Positions 27,518 to 35,373 of a stretch of 64,000 nt of DNA are shown in pieces. Position numbers and translations under genes: made by a program. Numbering within the stretch: the first letter of the stretch is position 1; the number at the start of each line of letters is the position of its first letter. The notes below the pieces were generated by a model, which had not been told where the DNA came from, searched no databases, and saw nothing but the letters and a program-made list of their open reading frames with translations. The stretch comes from Ornithinibacillus salinisoli (GTDB lineage Bacteria; Bacillota; Bacilli; Bacillales; Amphibacillaceae): the NCBI RefSeq assembly GCF_042682545.1, contig NZ_JBHUHQ010000021.1; one strand, given 5' to 3'.

Positions 27518-27745
27518 AATAGGGGTGATTACCTATTAATAATAAAAGAGCAAAAAGAATTATATAATGCCGAACAAAAACTACTAACCGAATTAATAAA
27601 AACTGAGAAAAATACATTCGAATTACCCGCATATCATAAGCAAAAGGTTCGTGAATATCAAAATGTAATCAAAAGACAAATATTGAGATTAAATAATCAA
27701 TATATAAGTTTAGACAAAAAATTGTCAATTTTTGAGAAAAAATAG
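27515..27745 (+). CDS. small hydrophilic protein at the attachment junction
   Basis: A 76-residue Lys/Glu/Leu-rich protein, probably helical (EQKELYNAEQKLLTELIKTE). It is not recognised. It is in frame with the 13 comGC codons, so in the lysogen it is made either as an 88-residue fusion from the comGC start or from the ATG at 27515. No good ribosome site serves 27515 alone; the comGC AAAAGGAG would serve the fusion. It lies downstream of comGA-comGB and would be transcribed by the comG promoter. Confidence 0.55.
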   Translation: MNRGDYLLIIKEQKELYNAEQKLLTELIKTEKNTFELPAYHKQKVREYQNVIKRQILRLNNQYISLDKKLSIFEKK

Positions 27746-27805
27746 TTCGAAATCCCCTATAACATGTTACTATTGAATTAAATAATTTGAGAGGGGAAAA
27801 TTAAT

Positions 27806-28642
27806 GTGAGTACATTTTTTGGGGTCATAGGATTAGTTGGAGTTATTGTTGGTATTGTTCTATTGATTTTAGGGTTGATTAAAAAGAAGAAATATAAAGG
27901 TGGATTAATTACAATTATTTCAATTGTTGTATTTATAGTTGGGGTTGCTATGACGCCTACAGAAGAGGTTGCATCGGATACGGAAGAAGAAGATACACCT
28001 GAAGTTGTTGAAGAAGTTGAAGATACAGATTCTGAAGTAAGTACCGAAGAAGAAGAAGAAGACGTTGAAGAGGATGAAGAAGAAATTGAAGAAGAGCCTA
28101 TTGAACTCACTCCTCAACAATTAATGCTACAGGATATAGTGAGTTTAATTGACTCAAACCAAGCCTTTGATACTGGTTCATATACACAGGGGGATATACC
28201 TAAAGGTGATTATGCTTATATTCCTTTTGAAGGTAGCGGGCAATATTATGCTGAAAAAGATCTTGCAGGAAATATTATTGATAATGAAAACTTTGATAGT
28301 TTTGGTTATGTCTCCGTACATGATGTTGGTAATATTGAAACTCAAGGTGTTCTGATAAGTGCGGAGGCATTTGAAACACTTAATGTAAGTAGTGCCAAGG
28401 AAATTTACGAAGTATTGAATGACCTTGAAGATTATAAGGACTCTGGCTGGTATAAAGTAGGAGTGGATATACCTGCAGGTCAATATGTTATTGAGAGTTT
28501 TGGTGAAGGTTACGTAGCAATAATGTCTGGTCCTGTTGGAAATAGCGAAATTGTTGATAATGAGATATTTAATGGCAGATATACCGTGAATGTAACCGAT
28601 GGGCAGTTTCTAAAAATATCTAGTGCTACTATTACCGAATAA
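27806..28642 (+). CDS. membrane-anchored acidic protein with two similar C-terminal domains
   Basis: A 278-residue protein starting at GTG (27806, GAGAGGGG upstream). Two hydrophobic segments (about 3-22 and 32-50) precede an extremely acidic linker (about 52-97, mostly Glu, Asp, Val, Thr). Two beta-type repeats follow (about 118-190 and 208-278), each with a DIPxGxY motif (DIPKGDY, DIPAGQY) and a Tyr-Val core. Such DIP-G-Y modules are common in Firmicute surface proteins, without known function. It lies downstream of the broken comG operon and ends at a terminator. Confidence 0.75.
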   Translation: MSTFFGVIGLVGVIVGIVLLILGLIKKKKYKGGLITIISIVVFIVGVAMTPTEEVASDTEEEDTPEVVEEVEDTDSEVSTEEEEEDVEEDEEEIEEEPIELTPQQLMLQDIVSLIDSNQAFDTGSYTQGDIPKGDYAYIPFEGSGQYYAEKDLAGNIIDNENFDSFGYVSVHDVGNIETQGVLISAEAFETLNVSSAKEIYEVLNDLEDYKDSGWYKVGVDIPAGQYVIESFGEGYVAIMSGPVGNSEIVDNEIFNGRYTVNVTDGQFLKISSATITE

Positions 28643-28645
28643 AAG

Positions 28646-28669
28646 AAAACCCCTCGTTTGAGGGGTTTT
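28646..28669. terminator. bidirectional terminator
   Basis: AAAACCCCTC (28646-28655) pairs with GAGGGGTTTT (28660-28669). It ends the comG/acidic-protein transcript on plus and the yolD transcript on minus. Confidence 0.8.
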
Positions 28670-28979
28670 AATCTATCCATGTACCAGTCAGATTATCTAA
28701 TGGTATATATTCATCTTCTATGTTTACGTACTGATTTAACACATCAACAGATAATAACTTCCCTTTTATCTTGTGGTAATCGTGGTCCTTAAAGTATTCC
28801 AACTCGATCGTTAAATCATTGTGAATTGCCATCTGCAAATGGATATTAATTTCCTCTTTTTGATAATCAGATATTACAGGCTTTTGTTTGTAATTCTGTC
28901 GTTCACGAATTTCCTGTAACATCTTTACGTGTTCTGGTATCATCATCGATGTCCATTTAATGGATCCTCTATCGTGCAT
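28668..28979 (-). CDS. YolD-like protein
   Basis: A 103-residue YolD-like family protein. The N-terminal MHDRGSIKWTSMMIPEHVKML is the family hallmark. YolD genes usually sit with Y-family polymerase genes (uvrX, yqjW) in SPbeta-type elements and are SOS-induced; here no polymerase gene is adjacent. The ATG at 28979 follows GAGGTGAGAAG. A LexA box and a sigma-A promoter stand directly upstream. Confidence 0.85.
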   Translation of the reverse strand: MHDRGSIKWTSMMIPEHVKMLQEIRERQNYKQKPVISDYQKEEINIHLQMAIHNDLTIELEYFKDHDYHKIKGKLLSVDVLNQYVNIEDEYIPLDNLTGTWID

Positions 28980-28996
28980 TCTTCTCACCTCGATAA

Positions 28997-29039
28997 GAAC
29001 GTTTGTTCTTACTTTAACATGTGATACACTAACTGTAAA
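28997..29039 (-). promoter_or_regulatory. LexA (SOS) box with promoter of the yolD-like gene
   Basis: GAACGTTTGTTC (28997-29008) fits the Firmicute LexA/DinR box GAAC-N4-GTTC. On the minus strand TTTACA (29034-29039), 17 bases and TAAAGT (29011-29016) form a promoter whose start point falls in the box. The region is shared with the divergent DUF5677-like gene, so both may respond to DNA damage. Confidence 0.85.
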
Positions 29040-29067
29040 TAAAAATTATACTGTTGGAGGTTTTGAA

Positions 29068-29901
29068 ATGTCTTTTAATTTTGAAGGTTACTTATCAGAA
29101 GAGACAAAAATTCTATCAAAAGATATTTACCATAATAATAAAGAGTACTTTAATTTAGTGAAAGATTACAACGAACTTTGCCATAGATTTAAATTTAATA
29201 TAGAAATACATGATAAAAACGCACAAGAAGTATCAATTTCCGGATTATATATTCTGTTACTTAATAGCTTAGCTTCTATTTATGAATTAACTTTGCGGGG
29301 TCTAACTAGTGATGCAAAAGTAGTAATTAGATCGATGGTAGAGAAATTAATTAAACTAAAATTTTGCTCTTTGGATTATTCTAACGCTATACAGTATATT
29401 CAACAGGATGAGATTAAAAGATTGAAGTGGATGAGGATCATTAAAGAAAATAAAATTAAAGGTTTTAGTGAACAGGTTACTCAGTCAATATCTGAAGATG
29501 ATATTAAAATTATGCACGATCATTTAAAAAAGCATAAAATTAAAGCACTACCAAATTTGGAGGTCCTTTCAAAAGAAGTAGGTTTAGAGGAGTTATATTC
29601 TTACGTTTATAGGCTATTTAGTGAGGAAATCCATGCTAATCCTAGAACAATTGAAGATCTTTTTGAATACAACGAAAAAAATGATATTAGAACAGTTAAG
29701 TGGTATCCAGATGTCAAAAAACTATTACCAGAAATTAGGTTAATTTTAATGACAAGTATAGACATAATTGATAAGACATTAAATATATTATTCGATTTGT
29801 ATAACACTAAAGATAAAAAAGATCCAAGAACTACACAATACATGATGTTAAATGAGACACTTTTAAAATTATCTACAACTAATAATTTACAAATGAAATA
29901 A
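29068..29901 (+). CDS. DUF5677-like protein
   Basis: A 277-residue soluble protein. The segment YELTLRGLTSDAKVVIRSMVEKLIKLKFC resembles the helical core of DUF5677 proteins, often found in mobile elements, with unknown function. The ATG at 29068 follows TTGGAGG; an in-frame ATG at 28960 lies inside the yolD-like gene and is rejected. Single gene with its own terminator, typical of a moron. Confidence 0.65.
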   Translation: MSFNFEGYLSEETKILSKDIYHNNKEYFNLVKDYNELCHRFKFNIEIHDKNAQEVSISGLYILLLNSLASIYELTLRGLTSDAKVVIRSMVEKLIKLKFCSLDYSNAIQYIQQDEIKRLKWMRIIKENKIKGFSEQVTQSISEDDIKIMHDHLKKHKIKALPNLEVLSKEVGLEELYSYVYRLFSEEIHANPRTIEDLFEYNEKNDIRTVKWYPDVKKLLPEIRLILMTSIDIIDKTLNILFDLYNTKDKKDPRTTQYMMLNETLLKLSTTNNLQMK

Positions 29902-29929
29902 CCCAACTGCGGAAACAGTTGGGTTATTT
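29896..29929. terminator. bidirectional terminator between DUF5677-like and M23 genes
   Basis: Perfect 14-base arms AAATAACCCAACTG (29896-29909) and CAGTTGGGTTATTT (29916-29929) between two converging genes. Confidence 0.85.
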
Positions 29930-29935
29930 CTATAA

Positions 29936-31441
29936 CTAAAAATCAATGAAATTTTCAGGGTCTACTGGATTTTTGTAAGAACCATTATGAATTTCAAAGT
30001 GTAAATGTTGCCCTGTACTGTCTCCTGTACTTCCCATGTATCCTAAAAATTGTCCCTGGCTAACGCTCTGACCTACAGAGACTTGCCTTGACCCAGATCT
30101 CATATGAGCATATATCGTTTCATAACTTCTTCCATTTATAGTATGTCTAATAAAGACAACTTCCCCCCAACTGGAATTATAATATGATCTTGATACAACG
30201 CCGCTCGCTGCAGCAACAATTCTTACTGTTCCATTTTGAGCTAGATCAATACCGTTATGAAATCCAGAACCTCTTGGTCCAAACCTAGAAGTAATTATAT
30301 AATTGTTACTTTCTAACGGTAATTCAAATGACTGGGAAGACTCACTTATGTTAACCCATAAGTTTCCAAAGTTTGATGATTGAAATTGATACCAATCACC
30401 ATATTTTGCAGTGATTCTAACGGTTGTTGGGGAGAAACCTGATACTTTGTTCGAGAAATTTGGCTCACTATAGCCATTAAAGCGCTCATCTAAAGTAAGA
30501 GTACTTAAATTCCCATTATAATACACCCATTTTTCACCATAATTGCTAGTTCTAATTTTATTCCAATAAGTCCCCTTTTTCTCAACTACTGTTACTGTTT
30601 GCGAACCAAATTGGGCTGCCTCATTTGATGTAAATGAAGGTGAATCATATGCACTGAATCTATGTGGAATACTAAGTCTCTGTTTATATACCCACACCAA
30701 CCCATATTTACCTGTTTCTATTTGATACCAATGGTTATGTTTTGCAGTTACATTAACAGTTTGAGGTGCATAACTAGATAAACGTGATGAGTTAAATGTA
30801 GGTTGTTCATAAATATCAAACCTATAGCTAAAAGTTAGTCTGTCCTCAATATTAGGGTTGTAATATATCCACTTATTGCCGTATTTACTAGTTACAATTT
30901 GATACCAATAACTTCCTTTTTTATCAACAACACGTACGGATTGTGAACTAAATGTGCCTGCTTGTTCTGAGGTGAATGAGGGAGAATCATAAGCTGCAAA
31001 TTTATGAGGCACCGATAATCGACCATCATAAACCCAAACATTACCATAATTAGTTGTTTCTATCTGATACCAATCGTTATATTTTGCAGTAACGGTCACC
31101 GTTGTTGGAGAAAAACTAGTAGCTCTTTCTGATGAGAATGATGGTTCTTCATATCCAACAAATCGATAATCATAAGTTTTTCTGCCTAAATCTGGATTGT
31201 AGTAAACCCATTTATCTCCACGATTAGTGCTTATTAGATACCAAAAATCCCCTTGTTGGTCTAATACTGTTACAGTTTGAGCACCGTATGTTGCTGACTC
31301 GTCTGATGTAAAAGAGGGCTCATCATATGTTGTAAACTTATGATTTATTTCTAACCTAGTGGTTTCTGCACTTGCAGATAATTCCGGAATAACACTAAAT
31401 AATACAGCAAACAACAAAAATAAATACACAATTTTTTTCAT
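29936..31441 (-). CDS. secreted M23 peptidase with six wall-binding-type repeats
   Basis: A 501-residue exported peptidoglycan endopeptidase. A signal peptide (about 1-26, cut near SASA) precedes six repeats of about 55-60 residues. Each has a pattern F..Y..PsFtS......TV.V....WY.I.....G..WVY, like SH3/GW-type wall-binding modules. The C-terminal M23 domain (about 375-501) has its metal ligands in GFHNGIDL and HLHFE. It cuts peptide cross-bridges. As a secreted, separately regulated gene it looks like a lysogeny-expressed exolysin and not the phage endolysin. A sigma-H-type element lies 26 bases upstream. Confidence 0.88.
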   Translation of the reverse strand: MKKIVYLFLLFAVLFSVIPELSASAETTRLEINHKFTTYDEPSFTSDESATYGAQTVTVLDQQGDFWYLISTNRGDKWVYYNPDLGRKTYDYRFVGYEEPSFSSERATSFSPTTVTVTAKYNDWYQIETTNYGNVWVYDGRLSVPHKFAAYDSPSFTSEQAGTFSSQSVRVVDKKGSYWYQIVTSKYGNKWIYYNPNIEDRLTFSYRFDIYEQPTFNSSRLSSYAPQTVNVTAKHNHWYQIETGKYGLVWVYKQRLSIPHRFSAYDSPSFTSNEAAQFGSQTVTVVEKKGTYWNKIRTSNYGEKWVYYNGNLSTLTLDERFNGYSEPNFSNKVSGFSPTTVRITAKYGDWYQFQSSNFGNLWVNISESSQSFELPLESNNYIITSRFGPRGSGFHNGIDLAQNGTVRIVAAASGVVSRSYYNSSWGEVVFIRHTINGRSYETIYAHMRSGSRQVSVGQSVSQGQFLGYMGSTGDSTGQHLHFEIHNGSYKNPVDPENFIDF

Positions 31442-31467
31442 TCAACTCTCCTCCTTTTTATATTTAA

Positions 31468-31496
31468 GAATTCGACAAATCTAACCAGTTTCCTGT
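31468..31496 (-). promoter_or_regulatory. sigma-H-type promoter element of the M23 gene
   Basis: On the minus strand ACAGGAAAC (31488-31496), 11 bases, GTCGAATTC (31468-31476). It ends 26 bases before the M23 start codon and has the same layout as the comGA element. Confidence 0.6.
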
Positions 31497-31571
31497 TCAA
31501 CAAACTTGGGAAAGTTTTACAAAATCCGACAGTGTAATCCGTTAAAATATTTCCTGCTTTCCTAAAAAGAA

Positions 31572-31663
31572 AAAACCCCAGTCGTGGAAAACTGGGGTTT
31601 TCGAGTAGATGATTTTTAAAAACTACTTTGTATTTAGCAAAGTCTTTTTATTAAAGTAGTTTT
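31572..31663 (+). other. terminator and nested hairpins upstream of the lipase gene
   Basis: AAAACCCCAGT/ACTGGGGTTTT (31572-31582, 31591-31601) is a strong hairpin between two divergent genes. Next come an outer stem AAAACTACTTT/AAAGTAGTTTT (31619-31629, 31653-31663) and an inner stem ACTTTG/CAAAGT (31625-31630, 31638-31643) followed by CTTTTTA. Outer and inner stems share bases, so they may be alternatives. A possible promoter (TTGTCA, 16 bases, TATTAT) follows at about 31690-31717. No gene in 31442-31757. Confidence 0.5.
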
Positions 31664-31757
31664 AATTTTACGTAAACTTTTAATAATTTGTCATAAATAT
31701 ATTTAAAAATATTATATAATTTGGATTGATAAAAATAATAGGATAAGGAGTTTTTAA

Positions 31758-32747
31758 ATGAAGAAGAAAAAAGGATTCAAGTATTTATTACTATCTATGG
31801 TAGCAATAATTTCAGTATCATTCTTTGGATCAGTACCAGCAAATGCGGGATATTCTGACAACCCTAACGCATTGTATTATCAACTTTCTTCACAAGTTTA
31901 TAAGGTAAATGGCTACAGTTCCGGTGAAAGAAGTATCCAAAACCAATTGACTGGATTATATGGCAACAAGTTTGAAGTAATTGACTCGTTTGATTCACTC
32001 AATAACCCTGATCATCCAGCAGGTGAACTCAACAGTGGATTACCAGGATATTTAAATAATACTGGATTCCAAGCAGTAACTGTAGTAGCTGAAAGAAGCA
32101 GAAAATTATATATAGCATTTGCAGGTACAAACCCAGATAGCTTGGCTGATTTACTTACATCCCTAAACATTATGCAAAATGACAATCCCGGACAACTGTA
32201 CCATGCACAACTATACTTAAATTATATTTATAATACTTATCCAGAATACCGAAATTACAAATGGTATTTCACCGGTCACTCCTTAGGGGGATACATAGCA
32301 TCCAAAACTTATCTAGATATTCGTTCTGCTAATTGGCTTAATAGTGGTCCAAAATTCAAACATGGAGGTCCGGTAAAAAAGACAAGTATCAGTGGGGTAT
32401 ATACTTTCAACGCCTTGCCGATCCCTAAATTCCAAGTACCAAGTGTACAATGGAATGCTAATAAAAATGGGGTTTATGACTCAGCAATTAAAAATATGTA
32501 TATTCAAAATGAATGGTTGAATGGCGTCTATGACATGCACTATACAGTAATGGATTACTTTGGAACTAAAGGAGCTATAAATACAGGAATACCATATTAT
32601 TCTAATATCAGTTATGATAAGCACAGCGATTCTGGTTATGGAATTGTAAGAGACTTAGTTGGCTATTACTCACACGCAAAAGATTGGAAAAAGAGCGTAG
32701 TAGATAGTCATGGTATTGCAAACTTTTCTAAGTGGGTTTCAAATTAA
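31758..32747 (+). CDS. secreted lipase-like alpha/beta hydrolase
   Basis: A 329-residue exported protein. Signal peptide about 1-30 (cut after PANA). The nucleophile elbow GHSLGG holds S175, and the oxyanion-type segment IAFAGTNPDS fits class 3 lipase/DUF2974-like folds. The catalytic Asp and His are not certain; candidates lie in the last 90 residues. The ATG follows AAGGAG. It is a plus-strand single gene with its own terminator, so a lysogenic-conversion moron rather than a structural gene. Substrate unknown. Confidence 0.75.
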   Translation: MKKKKGFKYLLLSMVAIISVSFFGSVPANAGYSDNPNALYYQLSSQVYKVNGYSSGERSIQNQLTGLYGNKFEVIDSFDSLNNPDHPAGELNSGLPGYLNNTGFQAVTVVAERSRKLYIAFAGTNPDSLADLLTSLNIMQNDNPGQLYHAQLYLNYIYNTYPEYRNYKWYFTGHSLGGYIASKTYLDIRSANWLNSGPKFKHGGPVKKTSISGVYTFNALPIPKFQVPSVQWNANKNGVYDSAIKNMYIQNEWLNGVYDMHYTVMDYFGTKGAINTGIPYYSNISYDKHSDSGYGIVRDLVGYYSHAKDWKKSVVDSHGIANFSKWVSN

Positions 32748-32789
32748 AAAAAAGCACATATAAAAAGACATTTTTTTGTTCAACAGCAA

Positions 32790-32821
32790 AAAGCCTACCC
32801 TGTTTCCGCAAGGTAGGCTTT
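32790..32821. terminator. bidirectional terminator between lipase and amidase genes
   Basis: AAAGCCTACC (32790-32799) pairs with GGTAGGCTTT (32812-32821). It serves the lipase transcript on plus and the lysis genes on minus. Confidence 0.8.
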
Positions 32822-32860
32822 GTAAATCAGATAATTTTTAAAAACTATTGTAGATTAATC

Positions 32861-33691
32861 TTATCTAGGTATAACACTTACTAGCCAACCAAATTCTTTC
32901 CTTAACTCTTCTGCGTAATACTCTGCTACATTCTTTCCAGTAAATAATCCTGTAACTATTCGATAACGTGGATTCAATTCTGTGCTGTTTGCTTTTTCAT
33001 GTAATAACCAACCATATTCATCCTCGAGTTTGTCTATCGCCTTTGCATAAGATTCAGCATCATCAAATAAACCTGATTGGATTCTCCAACGATCATTATC
33101 TGTTGGTTCTGGTCTGCCTTTACTTTTTGGTGGAGTTAATTCCTTTACTGCTTTATACTTCACTCCTTCCTCAATACAAACAGCTTTTACTACACATTCA
33201 TACATGCCTTCACGATACGACTTGTTTTTCAATTTTGCTGCATTAGGACCATCAACAAAATCGTACTCAACAATGGTCACTCTACAATTACCTGTTTCAC
33301 GGTGCATAAAGTAATAATCTTGACTTCCCCACTTCCGTGTATAAATTGTATTAGGTCGTAAAGGGTACCCTGCTTTCTTGAATTCTTTTGCTAATAGCTT
33401 TTCAAACTTTCCGTCTGCATAAATAGAGTGAATAAATTCCGCACCAGCCCCACCACCTGCATTGTAATGGTGGGAAATACCTTTTGCATATCGACTAGTT
33501 TTAGCAGTGCGGTCTTTTTGATCTAAAGTAACATCAGCAGTCCGAGTCATATCGCTATCAATACCCAACTCTTTTAGTCTGCTATTCACATATTTAGCGG
33601 CTTCAAGGGTATATTCTTTCTCCTTAATGCCATTTGCTTGTGCGCCTGGATCTGCTCCACCGTGTCCTGGATCGTCAATTCGTTTAGTCAT
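32861..33691 (-). CDS. endolysin: N-acetylmuramoyl-L-alanine amidase with SPOR-like repeats
   Basis: A 276-residue Amidase_3 endolysin without signal peptide. The N terminus IDDPGHGGADPGA gives the first zinc His (H10), KEKEYT the Glu, SRYAKGISHHYNA the second His, and TIVEYDFVD the catalytic Glu. Two SPOR-like wall-binding repeats end the protein (about 205-238 and 243-276: RWRIQSGLFDD..., RYRIVTGLFTG...). It cuts the MurNAc-L-Ala bond at lysis. It starts 2 bases after the holin stop. Confidence 0.93.
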   Translation of the reverse strand: MTKRIDDPGHGGADPGAQANGIKEKEYTLEAAKYVNSRLKELGIDSDMTRTADVTLDQKDRTAKTSRYAKGISHHYNAGGGAGAEFIHSIYADGKFEKLLAKEFKKAGYPLRPNTIYTRKWGSQDYYFMHRETGNCRVTIVEYDFVDGPNAAKLKNKSYREGMYECVVKAVCIEEGVKYKAVKELTPPKSKGRPEPTDNDRWRIQSGLFDDAESYAKAIDKLEDEYGWLLHEKANSTELNPRYRIVTGLFTGKNVAEYYAEELRKEFGWLVSVIPR

Positions 33692-33693
33692 AA

Positions 33694-33945
33694 CTAATTA
33701 TCTCCCTTCGAATTTTTACCTAATTCAAACAAACCTACTGAAGCTAGACCAGATATACCACCTGCCCAAATTCTCTCGCCTAATCCAATGTCAACAAAAA
33801 AAGCAGCTGCACCTAATCCGATGCCGACTGCCATTGCCATTACTGGGATATATCGTTTGTTAATTCCTGTTGCTGATTTCACCGCTTGAACTGCACCTGC
33901 TGTTACTGGCGCAATCACTGTAGCAACTGCTAGTATTTCAACCAT
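33694..33945 (-). CDS. holin (A118-like)
   Basis: An 83-residue protein with hydrophobic segments (about 4-24, 32-50, 55-75) and a charged C terminus. The segments GERIWAGGISGLASVGLFE and RYIPVMAMAVG resemble Listeria phage A118-type holins. It forms the membrane hole that times lysis. The ATG follows GGAGGTG. Directly upstream of the amidase. Confidence 0.85.
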   Translation of the reverse strand: MVEILAVATVIAPVTAGAVQAVKSATGINKRYIPVMAMAVGIGLGAAAFFVDIGLGERIWAGGISGLASVGLFELGKNSKGDN

Positions 33946-33959
33946 GTATTTTCACCTCC

Positions 33960-34247
33960 TCATTTGATCAATTGATCTATCAACAAATATAAAAAACTAC
34001 CTCCACCTAAAAGGGTAAAAAGTAGCTTCCATCCGTTGTTCAAATTGACTTTTTTCTTTTTAAAAAACTCGTCTACCATGCGATTATTAATGGTATTGAG
34101 CAACTCCTTTTGTTCTTTGTTGCTCTCTTTAATGGTCTCTTGTACGCTATCCATCTTGTGCGATAAGCCCTGCATGGTAACCTCTAAAGCCGTGATTCTT
34201 TGTTCGTGATTCTGCCAGATGGGCATATCTTCTTTTTGCTTTTCCAT
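33960..34247 (-). CDS. XhlA-like lysis-associated membrane protein
   Basis: A 95-residue protein: a helical, coiled-coil-like region (about 10-60, HEQRITALEVTMQGLSHKMD) and one C-terminal membrane segment (about 75-93). This is the XhlA/haemolysin layout found next to holins. I chose the ATG at 34247, five bases after AGGGGGT; the frame extends 11 codons upstream without a ribosome site. Confidence 0.8.
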   Translation of the reverse strand: MEKQKEDMPIWQNHEQRITALEVTMQGLSHKMDSVQETIKESNKEQKELLNTINNRMVDEFFKKKKVNLNNGWKLLFTLLGGGSFLYLLIDQLIK

Positions 34248-34270
34248 GTTCGACCCCCTATTTATGACAT

Positions 34271-34296
34271 AAAAAAGCACCTCGATTGAGATGCTT
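34271..34296 (-). terminator. terminator after the PIN gene
   Basis: Minus-strand AAGCATCTC-AATC-GAGGTGCTT followed by a T run. Its sequence is almost that of the terminator at 53422-53452. It lies between the PIN cassette and the lysis genes. Confidence 0.8.
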
Positions 34297-35344
34297 ATTG
34301 AAATTCTATTTCTTTTTCTACATAATCATCCATTATTTCTTCATCAAGAGAATAGGTTATATCTCCCTGTAAATACATACATGTACTACTACTTTCCGAG
34401 AGCATCCCATCCCCAGAATCACCTCTTTCGAAGGATGGATCTATCGTTTCTATACTAAAACTAACATATAAATCTACACCAAAGGAGATTAATAATTCAT
34501 TCTCTTGGATATCCAATGTTACATCATGTATCTCGAAGTCCATCTCATCGATGTGACCATCGGTTCCCCATCCGCTATAGTACTCTCCTTCAAACTCAGA
34601 ATTCATTAGGAGATCATTGATTGTATAATCCAAAGAAGAATTACCATCGAAGTAGTTCCTTAATTCATTTTCCAACAGTTCATTATTGTATTCATAATTA
34701 TCGATGAAGTAATCATGTAAGTGATATTCTTCGTTTTCAAGAAATGCACCAACTGAATTGTAAAAAAGAAGTCCGCTAATATCGACTTCTAGATCCTCGT
34801 GAATACTTTTTTTGCTTTTATCGGCAAAATCTTTACTATTGTTTGATATAAACACAACATTTTCAGGATCTTCTTCTTCACAATATTCTACAATACTTTG
34901 CCAAATGATAGCATCTTGGAAGGATAATTTATTTTCACCGAAAGGTTTAATTCCTAGAAAATATTTCTCTGATATTTGTGCAGTAACATTTTCTCCTGTT
35001 GGATAGCCAACTATTTGTATTTGATTATTTTCAATGGTATCATCTAAAAATCGTTTATATTGATCAACATACTTCTCTGCTCTTAACTTTTCCAAGTCAA
35101 ATAGGTTATCAATTCCTAATGCTTCTATTTTTTTGCTTACACTTTTTCTGACCTCTCGTACTTCTTTTAAAGCTGGTCTCACATTATCTCTATACTTTTT
35201 TATAATTTCGTTATAGTTAAATTCAGTAATGCAGAGTTTAACTGGTTCATGATTAGTAAACTTCAATAATTTTTTAATAGCGCTACTTTTAAAGAAAAAG
35301 TCGTTATGCACAACATTGGTATCTATAAAGATTAAGTAACCCAA
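34295..35344 (-). CDS. PIN-domain protein (DUF4935-like)
   Basis: A 349-residue protein. The N-terminal PIN ribonuclease domain (about 1-185) has the acidic residues D8 (FIDTNVV), E41/E46 (CITEFNYNE), D144 (SFQDAIIW) and D172 (FISNNSKDF). The C-terminal region (about 200-349) is acidic and not recognised. PIN domains cut RNA. No antitoxin-like partner is next to it. It starts at TTG (35344) behind GAGGAGG. It is a stand-alone cassette with a sigma-H-type promoter and its own terminator between tail and lysis genes, so a likely defence or host-modulation gene (inference). Confidence 0.75.
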   Translation of the reverse strand: MGYLIFIDTNVVHNDFFFKSSAIKKLLKFTNHEPVKLCITEFNYNEIIKKYRDNVRPALKEVREVRKSVSKKIEALGIDNLFDLEKLRAEKYVDQYKRFLDDTIENNQIQIVGYPTGENVTAQISEKYFLGIKPFGENKLSFQDAIIWQSIVEYCEEEDPENVVFISNNSKDFADKSKKSIHEDLEVDISGLLFYNSVGAFLENEEYHLHDYFIDNYEYNNELLENELRNYFDGNSSLDYTINDLLMNSEFEGEYYSGWGTDGHIDEMDFEIHDVTLDIQENELLISFGVDLYVSFSIETIDPSFERGDSGDGMLSESSSTCMYLQGDITYSLDEEIMDDYVEKEIEFQ

Positions 35345-35373
35345 TTCATCCCTCCTCTTTTCTGTCTAATCAC

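Noticed and set aside
27515..27745. Intact but divergent comGC
   Set aside because: After GFTLIEM there is no hydrophobic helix, and comGD-GG do not follow.
27778..28120. Minus-strand frames of Ser or Phe repeats opposite the acidic protein
   Set aside because: They are antisense translations of the Glu/Asp codon run and have no ribosome sites.
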